Positions 11,130 to 19,554 of a stretch of 64,000 nt of DNA are shown one piece after another. Numbering within the stretch: the first letter of the stretch is position 1; each line of letters begins with the position of its first letter. The notes under the pieces are model-generated. The model did no database searches, was not told the origin of the DNA, and saw only the letters and a list, made by a program, of their open reading frames with translations. The position numbers and the translations under genes are program-made. Source of the stretch: Phaeodactylum tricornutum CCAP 1055/1 (lineage: Eukaryota; Bacillariophyta; Bacillariophyceae; Surirellales; Neidiaceae); contig NC_011676.1 in assembly GCF_000150955.2 (NCBI RefSeq), positions 392,419-456,418 of the forward strand, written 5' to 3'.

Positions 11130-12791
11130 CTACAGCTTGGCGATTCGACCATCATCGTATGCTGTTGTGACAATGTGTGGATAGCAAACAGATGTCAAAA
11201 AGTCGTCCAATTCATCCTTGTTGAGCATGTTTTCCACCAAATTACCGGCAAGTCGCCATTTGCCCTTGGACTTTCCAGCAACACCATTGCATTGACGGTC
11301 TACCTCCTGCTGTACCAATGCGGCCACACGAGACGCCGTGATTGGCCTATTATCATCTTGTGTCGACGCTTTCTGGCTGCGCCATTGCCAAATTTGGGCT
11401 CGGCTAATTTCTGCCGTAGCGGCATCTTCCATGGCATTGTGCAAGGGAATGCACCCGATGCCGCGCAACCAGGCTTCGGTATACGCCAATACGATACCAA
11501 CGCCTCGAGCTAGACCCTCACTTGTGATGGCTTTTCCGTGCGGGATCGGTGGCAAGCGCAGCAGATCTTGCTCGTTTATGGAGGATCCAACATAGCCCGG
11601 CTTGGATGTAATTTGATTCGGAGTCAGCATGTGTTCATCAAACACATCCTTAGCCACCTTGACCAAGGCGGGATGAGCAACCCAGGAGCCATCGTGTCCA
11701 GCTGTCACTTCGCGCAACTTATCGTCGGCAACCTTTTGCATGGCAGCATCGTTGGCTGCTGGATCATTCTTGATGGGAATTGATGCACTCATACCGCCCA
11801 TTGCAAAAGTTCCCCGCTTGTGACAAATGTAGATGAGTCGCTTGACGTACGCCTCCATCAGGGGCGTAGTCATGGTCAGGTGATTTCGATCCGGAGTCAA
11901 CTTGTCCGTATGATGCTTAAATTTTTTAATGAACGAAAATAAATAATCCCAACGACCGCAATTCAAACCCAGAGAATGATCACGCAGTTCGTACAGAATC
12001 TCTTCCATTTCAAAAGCAGCTGTAATCGTCTCCAACAAAACCGTTGCCCGAATGGTACCGATAGGCACTCCCATAAACTGTTGCGCTGCGACAAAGACAT
12101 CATTCCATAGAGCAGCCTCCTTGTGAGACTCCAATTTGGGCAAATAGAAATAGGGCCCGGTACCCTTCTCCTTCAAATGGTGTACATTGTGGAAAAAGTA
12201 CATGGCAAAATCGAAGAGGGACCCCGACGCGACCTTGCCGTTGACCGTGACGTGTGCCTCATCCAAATGCCAGCCACGAGGACGGACAAAGAGCGTGGCT
12301 GGACGACTCGCATGCTGCACTGTGTACACCTTTCCGGCAGCGTTGGTGAACGCGATGGTACCGCGGACTGCGTCGCGCAAATTCAACTGTCCGTCAATCA
12401 CGTTAAACCATGTAGGGCTTGTGGAGTCTTCAAAGTCCGCCATGTACACACATGCTCCACTATTCAACCCGTTGATGACCATCTTCCGATCCACTGGTCC
12501 CGTTATTTCCACGCGACGATCCTGGACGTCGTCAGGGACGGGAGCACAGCGCCAGTGGGGATCTCGCTGGGCGGGATGGTCTTCTGCCGACAGAAAGTGA
12601 GGAACATCACCAGCATCAAAGCTAGTGGCGTGGGTTTTGCGGGCTGCAAGTAGAGCCTGCCGACGGACATCGAAGCGTTCGCAAAGCAGTCCGAGCAAAC
12701 GTAGCGCATCCGGCGTCAACATTTCTTCGGCGGCCTTGTTGGCAGGCGCGTGCACGCGAACGTGTACTTGTTCCGAACGAAATTCAATCAT
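11130..12791 (-). CDS. Malate synthase (glyoxylate cycle), peroxisomal
   Basis: Condenses glyoxylate with acetyl-CoA to malate, the second dedicated step of the glyoxylate cycle, allowing growth on C2 units from fatty-acid oxidation. The 553-residue protein is the full length for the A/plant-type enzyme. Family segments include MADFEDSTSPTW, the PYFYLPKLESHKEA region, ETITAAFEMEEILYELRDH (with active-site acidic residues), CGRWDYLFSFIKK and AMGGMSASIP. The C-terminal tripeptide is AKL, a conservative form of the SKL-type PTS1, so peroxisome import is expected. The ATG at 12791 (MIEFRSEQ) was chosen because the longer frame to 12836 begins with TTG. TCACAGTC lies ~160 bp upstream. The gene is intronless. 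Confidence 0.96.
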   Translation of the reverse strand: MIEFRSEQVHVRVHAPANKAAEEMLTPDALRLLGLLCERFDVRRQALLAARKTHATSFDAGDVPHFLSAEDHPAQRDPHWRCAPVPDDVQDRRVEITGPVDRKMVINGLNSGACVYMADFEDSTSPTWFNVIDGQLNLRDAVRGTIAFTNAAGKVYTVQHASRPATLFVRPRGWHLDEAHVTVNGKVASGSLFDFAMYFFHNVHHLKEKGTGPYFYLPKLESHKEAALWNDVFVAAQQFMGVPIGTIRATVLLETITAAFEMEEILYELRDHSLGLNCGRWDYLFSFIKKFKHHTDKLTPDRNHLTMTTPLMEAYVKRLIYICHKRGTFAMGGMSASIPIKNDPAANDAAMQKVADDKLREVTAGHDGSWVAHPALVKVAKDVFDEHMLTPNQITSKPGYVGSSINEQDLLRLPPIPHGKAITSEGLARGVGIVLAYTEAWLRGIGCIPLHNAMEDAATAEISRAQIWQWRSQKASTQDDNRPITASRVAALVQQEVDRQCNGVAGKSKGKWRLAGNLVENMLNKDELDDFLTSVCYPHIVTTAYDDGRIAKL

Positions 12792-13606
12792 TGTATTGGT
12801 AAAAAAACGATGAGCGCTGTTAAAAGTCTGACGCAAGAGACGTCTTGAAAAGGAGGGCAGTATCTCGGTATGGGTAAAGTCGGCTGAGGCGCCTAAGGAT
12901 TAGGTGGTAAGACCAGAGAGTGTCAAAGAATTGGATGATGCGTCGATTGCTCACAGTCAAACTAATTCGAGTTCGCCTGTTTGCACCAATTGACTCGCCA
13001 TCGCGTCGATCTATGCTGTGACATCAATCCCGTCTGATGTCATATCAACGACCTGTCCCACTGTTCGATTACTGTGTTGCACGAAACTTTGGATGACATT
13101 TTCATTCCGCACCTTTTCCACATCCGTGATTTAGCGGATGACAACATTATGTCGACTGATTTATGTTAGATGAACTCTGAAACGCAATCCGAGACAGATA
13201 ACTTGAAAGATGCCGCGTTTCAAAAAGAGACTGACTTATAAGTCAGTTGTAGACTTATAAGTCAGTTGTAAGCATGCAAACCTGGAAGAGTGTCGTGAGC
13301 GTCATGTTAGAAAAGTGACAGGCTCGGCTCAGGGAAAACAATTTTGTTTGTTGTTGCAGATCTAGAAGAGCGGCCGGACGGGGATTTTTGTGGGCACTCC
13401 TGTTGCTATATTACAATTGCGCATTTCCGTCGAGGATGAGCAACTTTTTGCGTCATTGTGTTTTGACAGTCAGCAACAAAGATTCTGCCGTTCCAAAGCT
13501 CACAGTCTATACGCTACTTGCTTTATAGAACGCTGTATTAGCTTAGGTTAGGTCACGCTGAAGCAAGGAACTGTTTCACAAAATTTTCAGTGCAGCAACG
13601 ACAGCA
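12792..13606. other. Intergenic region with palindromic tandem repeat
   Basis: About 815 bp between the malate synthase start and the SDR gene stop. It contains TCACAGTC at 12951-12958, a duplicated palindrome at 13231-13270 and TGACAGTCAGCAA at 13464-13476. No convincing open frame exists. Confidence 0.5.
13231..13270. repeat. Two tandem 19-bp units containing a palindrome
   Basis: Units 13233-13251 and 13252-13270 are identical. Each contains GACTTATAAGTC; with flanking bases the first copy forms the 16-bp perfect palindrome CTGACTTATAAGTCAG at 13231-13246. It resembles paired bZIP/AP-1-like half sites (TGACTTA), though binding is inference only. Confidence 0.75.
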
Positions 13607-14935
13607 TTAGTCCATTTTCTCTCCGTGATGACTTTGTAGTTTTTTTTTTGTTGGGTCTCTCATAGACTGCGGGGTAGGCAGAAACATGTAATTGACCAAG
13701 TCAATACACCACCCAGGAATCATGCGCAAAATAAGGAGGGCGAAGCGGCCGTCCAAGCCAATAGGGACCTCAGCCGGCAATTGATTGATTTCCAATAAGC
13801 TAACCGCCTGTTCTGCAACCACATTTGTATTCCAGCTCCAGCTGTGTGGGATATCCACCAAAGAGATCTTCAGCGTGTCAAAGTAGTCTGCAAAAGGAGT
13901 TAAAGAAAAATCTATGTAAACGAGTGTGAAAAGTGTCGCCCGGAACAGGAAGCTGGATACGTACCGCTGCCATACTGGTTTCTCAAAGTTGGTGACAGCC
14001 CATTATATACAGATGTGATGTTGTTTTGCATTCCGGTCACCAACGGCGTTTTATGGAAGGAAGGATTTAAGGAGCAAACTTGTACTCCAAAGCCTGCCAT
14101 CTCGTTGCGCAATCCACGGGTAAACACGTTGGCCGCATGTTTGGACGCGGCATACGCAGCCATGGCCGCCATTGGTGGGCAGAGCCCAGCCATACTGGTG
14201 AGATTCATAATGCGGCCGCCTCGATGACTTCCATCAATTGCTTGCTGCTTGAATATGGACAAGAAAGCTTTGCAAGTCCGAATCATGCCAAAGCAGTTGA
14301 CTGTGGAGAGGCGTAGAACAAGCTCGTGAGGCAGTTTCTTTGGAATAATTGGCAAACGCCATATGTTTTGCTTGCGTACCATCCATATTTCGCTGGAAAA
14401 CGGATATATCCAACCAGTCAATCAGACCACCGTCCCCTATCCCCGCGTTGTTGATCAAAGCGTGCAGAACTCGTTGCTTTTTCTTCTCGCCACCGCCATC
14501 AAGCCACGTCACAACCTGCTTAACTACCTCTTGAACATCATTATCATTGCATACATTCATTTGTATGGGTTTTATAGCTGGGCAGTTCTCAAACTGTCCA
14601 AAGGACTCCTTTAGCAAACATCCCGCAAATACGTGAAATCCTGCTTGTGCCGCCCAAAAGGCAATTTCTGTGCCGAAGCCCGTATCACATCCCGTCACCA
14701 CAACAGCCATTTCTAGCTTACTTTGTGTGCGGGGACTGTAATGAGATTTTCCGGTCTGCCCCGTCACCCACAAGAGGAGCCGCACTATGAGTTGTAGCTG
14801 CAGAACAACGATGGCCAGCGGCGCCCCTACTAGCAGGACCAACGACCAAAAGACGGCATATGTGATACTCGAAAAGGGATCTCTGTGCAAAACTGAATTA
14901 AGTTTCTGAACAGCAGGTCCTGGTGGTGCTACCAT
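13607..14935 (-). CDS. Short-chain dehydrogenase, retinol/steroid dehydrogenase-like, membrane-anchored (3 exons)
   Basis: A 390-residue NAD(P)-dependent oxidoreductase from three exons: 14935-14380, 14300-13965 and 13887-13607. Introns are 14301-14379 (GTACGC donor) and 13888-13964 (GTACGT donor, pyrimidine-rich acceptor). An N-terminal hydrophobic segment (about residues 25-60) should anchor it in the ER or a similar membrane. The Rossmann motif is TGCDTGFG, followed by LINNAG, a Ser region (MNLTSMAG) and the catalytic YAASK. Splicing restores NMDVNCFG, the expected helix after the active-site Asn. Overall pattern is closest to animal RDH/HSD17B-type or BDH1 SDRs. The substrate cannot be read from the sequence. 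The ATG at 14935 is preferred over an upstream GTG. Confidence 0.85.
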
Positions 14936-15281
14936 TGTTGTATGCACACACGCACACACACTAGTGCTTGGTACACTGGACTGTTATCGACAAGGAGACG
15001 ATTTGTGATTTCTTGTGTCGCGGGAAGATATTCCAGACTTCATTGCGGCATTACTGTCAAAAAATGAGCCAGTTGTTTCGAAGAAAATGAGACAGACTTC
15101 TACATTCGGATTGGCTAATTAAGTCCATACGACAAATACTTGGAAGCTATCCCCGACCCATCACTCCCGTTGATGTTGATTGAAGACTCAAGCTCGGACG
15201 GCGATGGATGCACTCACTGTAACTGTACGACTCCCGAAGGTCGTTCGTTGTCCAATACATCTGCTCTCCGTGTTATACGCC
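14936..15281. promoter_or_regulatory. Divergent intergenic region, SDR gene / IspF
   Basis: About 345 bp between divergent starts with a CA-rich stretch at 14945-14960 beside the SDR start. It is expected to hold both promoters. An in-frame ATG for IspF at 15204 makes the right boundary uncertain. Confidence 0.4.
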
Positions 15282-16016
15282 ATGAAGTCGTCCTCTTTCC
15301 TACTGTACAGCATATTATCCGCAGCTGTAGTTCCATACGCGGCATTTGTCGTCGGCGGAGTGACGCCTGGCGGTCGATACCTGCGAACGATCACGGCGGC
15401 AGTATCCACTGGTACCGGGACGGATGACTTGCTCCGACCGAGCTACGCAATCGAGAAGATTCCGCTGCGCATTGGTCACGGATTCGACATTCACCGTATG
15501 GCACCCTTGGCCGAAGCTGGACAACCCGTCGTGATTGGGGGAGTCGTGATTGATCACCTTCCGCAAAAGTGGACCGATGCCGAAGGCCGTTACGTGGAGA
15601 AGGGCGGCGTGTACGAGACCGAGCTCGGCGTGGTAGCGCACTCTGACGGCGACGTAATTTACCACTCAATAGTGGACGCCATCTTTGGAGCCTTGACGCT
15701 GCCAGATATTGGGCAGGTCTTTCAGGATACGGACCCGCGATGGAAAGGTTGTGACAGTAGTAAATTTATGGAACACGCGCATACCGTCATGGCGGATTAT
15801 GGATACAAGGTTGGCAACATTGATGTGACGCTGATATTAGAAAGACCAAAGGTCGCGTCATTCAAGCCCGCCATGAAAAAGAATATTGTAAATTTGCTTC
15901 AGACGACTCCGGGACGAGTCAACATTAAAGCCCGCACACACGAACGGGTGGATTCCGTCGGAGAACTCCGGTCTCTGTCATGTCACGTTGTCATGACGTT
16001 GGAACTGGACACGTAA
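15282..16016 (+). CDS. ispF: 2-C-methyl-D-erythritol 2,4-cyclodiphosphate synthase, plastid (IspF)
   Basis: Converts CDP-ME 2-phosphate to ME-cPP with release of CMP, the fifth step of the plastid MEP pathway that supplies isoprenoids, including the carotenoids handled by the ZEP/VDE genes ~44 kb away. GHGFDIHRM carries the zinc-binding Asp and His; HSDGDVIYHSIVDAIFGA, LPDIGQVFQDTDPRWKG and the C-terminal RVNIKARTHERVDSVG match the family. The ATG at 15282 gives a hydrophobic signal peptide ending near YAAF-V, a plausible ASAFAP-type site for import through the complex plastid membranes. A longer start at 15204 is possible. An inserted loop (PQKWTDAEGRYVEKGGVY) lengthens the region after GGVVIDH. 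Confidence 0.94.
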   Translation: MKSSSFLLYSILSAAVVPYAAFVVGGVTPGGRYLRTITAAVSTGTGTDDLLRPSYAIEKIPLRIGHGFDIHRMAPLAEAGQPVVIGGVVIDHLPQKWTDAEGRYVEKGGVYETELGVVAHSDGDVIYHSIVDAIFGALTLPDIGQVFQDTDPRWKGCDSSKFMEHAHTVMADYGYKVGNIDVTLILERPKVASFKPAMKKNIVNLLQTTPGRVNIKARTHERVDSVGELRSLSCHVVMTLELDT

Positions 16017-16128
16017 AAGAAGACATCCTATTTACTCTAGAGAAATCGAAGGCACTGAATGGTACGGATATTTAAAAGCACATAGCTAGCCAGTCGACAG
16101 AAATAGAAAAAACTTCATACTTTCCCCC

Positions 16129-17151
16129 CTAGGGACTTTCGGATTCCACTTCTCCGTTCGCCACTGTGTGGCATGTGGCGTCCGCTGGATATACACGCTC
16201 CCAGAGTTCGTTCAGCATGTGCATACAGGCACTGTTATTGGCTACCCAGACGAGAAACTTGGCGGCTTGGGTTGGTGACAAAATGTTACGCACATTGTTG
16301 AACTCCGTTTCCAAATCCTCCCCCGTTTGTGCCAATCGCTCACGCAGCTCTTTCAAAACAGCCTCAGCATTGTCGAGACAGCCATCTAGTTCTTGTGCAA
16401 CGAACCGACTGTCCTTTAAAGCTGCTGCTTGTGCAGGTGTCACCTCTAGATGCGATACTAAATGCCGGAATAGCGTCTTGGGATTAAGCTTCTGATCTGG
16501 CGGTAGCGAAGGTGCGGCGGGACTGTAATCCTCTCCGACGCTTGTTTCGTGGGGAGTTACTCGGGCCGACGAGATTTCCATAAGCTTGCTTTCCTCCGAG
16601 GAAGCACTAGATCCTCCCTGGATTGCTTGCATCACAACAGACGTTGTGGTCGTGGGCTTTAAGAGTCGTTCGATGTTGCGCAAATGAAATTCAATAGCCG
16701 TACGTCGGTCTCTACCGTAATCCGCGTGCTTCTCTTTAAAAGATTCCAAGGCCACATATATTTCCGCTTCGGAAGCTCCCGACTTGAGCAACTCATCAAT
16801 ATCTTCCGAAAACTTTTGTTGTTCTCGCTGCATGCTTTCTTCCGCTTCTTCCCCGATTTGCATTTGCAGCCGTAGTCGCAAATTCTCCGCTTCCATGAGG
16901 TTAATCTGTCGCTCCAGATTCTCGGTCGCTTCCCGCTTGCGCCGGCGGCATTCCCGGGCCGAGAGTCGATTCTTTTCCAGCCGCCGGAGTTTCTTTTCAC
17001 TCAGCATCTGACCATCTTTGGTGTGCGTCATCAGCGGGCGTTTGGTTCCCCCCGCGATGGGACGAAGGAGCGTTTGTGGGGACGTTGTCGATCCGGTGCG
17101 CGAGACGTCTCCACTGCGGGCACTGCCGTCGTCGTCGGAATCCGTACTCAT
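16129..17151 (-). CDS. bZIP transcription factor
   Basis: A 340-residue nuclear factor. The basic region KNRLSARECRRRKRE (about 60-74) contains the N-x7-R spacing that reads DNA and is followed by a leucine zipper of about four heptads (LERQINL...LRLRLQM). A coiled acidic segment follows. The C-terminal ~110 residues form a helical domain (FRHLVSHLEVTPAQAAAL to LNELWERVYP) recalling the DOG1/TGA-type region of plant bZIPs, with LSPTQAAKFLVWV near the end. The ATG at 17151 begins MSTDSDDDG; the upstream extension to 17217 starts with TTG and is rejected. Its promoter holds a duplicated 20-mer and a GACTGTGA motif. Confidence 0.9.
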   Translation of the reverse strand: MSTDSDDDGSARSGDVSRTGSTTSPQTLLRPIAGGTKRPLMTHTKDGQMLSEKKLRRLEKNRLSARECRRRKREATENLERQINLMEAENLRLRLQMQIGEEAEESMQREQQKFSEDIDELLKSGASEAEIYVALESFKEKHADYGRDRRTAIEFHLRNIERLLKPTTTTSVVMQAIQGGSSASSEESKLMEISSARVTPHETSVGEDYSPAAPSLPPDQKLNPKTLFRHLVSHLEVTPAQAAALKDSRFVAQELDGCLDNAEAVLKELRERLAQTGEDLETEFNNVRNILSPTQAAKFLVWVANNSACMHMLNELWERVYPADATCHTVANGEVESESP

Positions 17152-17791
17152 GAATGAACGGTAGCAGCTGTCGCGGCCGTAAAGCAGTGTGACGTTTCGT
17201 TGAAACGTGCACAGCAAAGAATGTGTTGGAAGGAAGATGAAGACTCGACAATCGGTAAGAAAAGGTCACCGTTTGGGTCCGGTGATCGATGAATAAAAAC
17301 CAGTGCTAGAGCTAGCTTTTCTGACCTTGACTCTGTGAGTGAGCAAGTAGGCAGTTTCGGCTCGAGCGAACAAACGCAGAATTGGGTCCCCCCTAATAAC
17401 TGTTGTAAAGCGGATGGAAGTGCCTGACCAAGTCTGCCTGGAACAGTCCAACCCTTCCTGGAACAGTCCAACCCTTACTTGAGTTGGGCAGGGCTCTTGT
17501 TTTGACTGTGAACCCGCTGTCACTGTCAAATAGGGTTTCGTTTTTGTCGCATCTCTTCACTACGAAGCTAGGAAGTATAGGGGATGCCAAACGTGCAAAA
17601 CTATAGGTCTAGGGTTAAAGGAGGATGTTCGAACGTTGCGTCTATTGCCTAACTGTAACAGTAAAGTATCCGCACATCATTCATGCCTGAGTCCTCTCGC
17701 TGATCGATCCTGCCCGTAGATGGGGAATGTTCACAGATGCAGTCGGAGTCGCAATCACAAATCAGCATGATAATCCTTCTAGCCAAGCCCG
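17152..17791. promoter_or_regulatory. Upstream region of bZIP gene
   Basis: About 640 bp upstream of the bZIP start and downstream of the predicted secreted protein. It contains the tandem 20-bp repeat at 17437-17476 and GACTGTGA at 17504-17511. No gene is supported. Confidence 0.45.
17437..17476. repeat. Perfect tandem duplication of a 20-mer
   Basis: CCTGGAACAGTCCAACCCTT occurs at 17437-17456 and again at 17457-17476 without mismatch, about 290 bp upstream of the bZIP ATG. It could be a recent slippage duplication or a doubled regulatory site. Confidence 0.85.
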
Positions 17792-18196
17792 CTACACGAT
17801 AAGTATCACCGCCAGCGTTGCCAAGGAACAACTCCCCACGGACCAGAAATATGTTGAGAGCGTCCCAGAGGCAGAGGCGGCGCCCCTAGCTTTCGGTTCG
17901 AATCCTTGGAACGACTCTCCAAGATCACGGGCCGCAGCGTCCGTGTCGAGCGTATCACGGGCACGACCTACCGGTTCCGTTACGAACCCGGGGGCCGCCG
18001 CCGTTTCGTCGCGAGGGTCGGGTTGCGGCTTTACGGCCAAATCGAGATCGGGAGGATCCGTTACGGAAGATGGCCGAGCGGCCACATTCGGCATCGGTCG
18101 AGACCGGACTAATCGGGGAGCCGCGGCGTGCGTGACACTGGATTTGAGAATGGTGCAAACGACGCTCACCAGAACCCAGCCAAGCGGCACTTTCAT
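17792..18196 (-). CDS. Hypothetical small secreted/membrane protein
   Basis: A 134-residue open frame from ATG at 18196. It begins with a strong signal-peptide-like segment (MKVPLGWVLVSVVCTILKSS, likely cleaved around VTHAA), continues with a Pro/Ala/Arg/Asp-rich low-complexity body, and ends with a short hydrophobic tail (CSLATLAVILIV) that could be a membrane anchor. No family was recognised. A competing plus-strand frame overlaps it (17727-18251) but lacks any targeting or domain signal, so the minus strand is preferred. The signal-plus-tail layout recalls GPI-anchored or surface proteins, but that is inference. The gene could also continue past an unseen intron. Confidence 0.45.
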   Translation of the reverse strand: MKVPLGWVLVSVVCTILKSSVTHAAAPRLVRSRPMPNVAARPSSVTDPPDLDLAVKPQPDPRDETAAAPGFVTEPVGRARDTLDTDAAARDLGESFQGFEPKARGAASASGTLSTYFWSVGSCSLATLAVILIV

Positions 18197-18782
18197 TTGT
18201 TCGCTTGCCGTATATGACCGATGCCGCGTACGTATACGCGAGTCGGAATGAACTGGGTGTCACACTCGTCTCTCCCGATATCCAAAAAAACGACTGACGG
18301 CTCCGCCAGGGATTCGGGTGTATGGACTAGGACTGTGAGTTCGGTACCATACGTTGTCTCTGCTGGTGAGTGAGTTATTGTTCGGATCGGGTGGAGAATC
18401 AGAATTCGGTCGATTTACTCGTGCCGAGCTCCGCGCCTGCCCGCCAAGGCCGATTGTCGAGCAGTCTGGCGTGTCAGCAGCACCCTACCGGCAGTTGCTC
18501 GTACAGACAGGGTTTCCGAATGTACCGGGACTCATTGATTGTGAATCTCGTTTTGTGACGTCAATGCTGACGTTGATTTCTCTCACCCCTCCCGACAATT
18601 GGATCCTCGGGTTTCTATATCGATGGTTCCTCTTCTCGTTCTCGGGTATTGTAGGTACTGTTACCAGGGTTTGCCCCACCAAATTACTTGGTAGCCCCCG
18701 CCTCCACGCATCGCTCCATTCCGTCTGTCGGTGGCGATAAAGCCGTGACAAGCCTTGCCCCAGTAGTACCAGCAACTACACG
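18197..18782. promoter_or_regulatory. Divergent intergenic region
   Basis: About 585 bp between divergent starts, containing GACTGTGAG at 18331-18339. A 128-codon plus-strand frame at 18354-18740 has no recognisable features and was not accepted. Confidence 0.4.
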
Positions 18783-19394
18783 ATGAAAAGTACCGCTATT
18801 GCAGTTGTCCTCGCCATTTCCTGGTCGTTCAGTGCCGCGTTTACAGCTCCGCTACGGTCGAATGTCGGGCGCACAACTGGCGTCCGATCCGCTCCGACGC
18901 CGCCGATCCCGAGCGTCCCGTTGACGCAACGCCGAGCGATCGTCCAAGATCTCGATGTCGTTGCACTTGTCGCGGGGCAGGAGAATTACGGTCTGGCCGT
19001 TGTCTGTGTCGGCGAAGCCCTCTGGTCCTTTCTGCAGGCACCGAGTCTCGATCACGCCAAGGTCCTGGTCCCCGCCGCCGTCGCGGCCCTCGTGTTGGGA
19101 CTCGTGTCCGGACCCATGGTGACGAGTGGAGATGCAGCTACCGTCGGGACAGGTCTCTGGATCGCCACCGGGGTTAGTTTGGGATTGGGAGCCTCCTACG
19201 TTGCCAGAATGACGGCCAAGTATTCACCATCGCCCAAGGAAATCGCCGCCTTTGGATTGCTCGTCGCCGTCGCCGGTTTCTTTAGCTTCAGCCAGAATCT
19301 GGTAGTGGACGGATTTGTGGTCCTACCGTCGATTCCTTTTCCCGAATTGCCTTCGCTCAAGCTAGGACAGGGTGACTACATCGAATTCTACTGA
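18783..19394 (+). CDS. Plastid-targeted membrane protein of unknown function
   Basis: A 203-residue protein with a signal peptide (MKSTAIAVVLAISWSFSAAF) ending in SAAFTAP, an excellent diatom ASAFAP plastid-import motif with cleavage expected before the Phe, followed by a Ser/Thr/Arg-rich transit peptide. The mature part has about four hydrophobic helices (LVPAAVAALVLGLVSGPM, GLWIATGVSLGLGASYVA, IAAFGLLVAVAGFFSFS and a preceding helix VVCVGEALWSF). It ends with LGQGDYIEFY. I do not recognise the family; the helix pattern would fit a thylakoid or envelope integral protein. The start is the first ATG and fits the presequence well. Confidence 0.72.
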   Translation: MKSTAIAVVLAISWSFSAAFTAPLRSNVGRTTGVRSAPTPPIPSVPLTQRRAIVQDLDVVALVAGQENYGLAVVCVGEALWSFLQAPSLDHAKVLVPAAVAALVLGLVSGPMVTSGDAATVGTGLWIATGVSLGLGASYVARMTAKYSPSPKEIAAFGLLVAVAGFFSFSQNLVVDGFVVLPSIPFPELPSLKLGQGDYIEFY

Positions 19395-19554
19395 GTGTCG
19401 AAAAAGGACGCAAGCTAATCGTAAATATACTTTGGACGACACCCATATCCATCGTTCGTTCGTACGTTCTCCTAGATACAGCCTTGCACACGTATCCTAC
19501 TGATATTGGCGCCATCCATCGTAATGTATCTTGTCCACTCGATAGCATTTGGCT

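Noticed and set aside
17890-17912. tRNA T-loop-like GGTTCGAATCC
   Set aside because: Flanking bases do not form a T stem and no acceptor or anticodon arm is present.
17727-18251. 174-codon plus-strand frame
   Set aside because: It is antisense to a frame with a signal peptide, starts in spacer sequence and has no recognisable feature.
18354-18740. 128-codon plus-strand frame upstream of the plastid membrane protein
   Set aside because: It lies in the expected promoter, has no motif, and a simple promoter explains the region.
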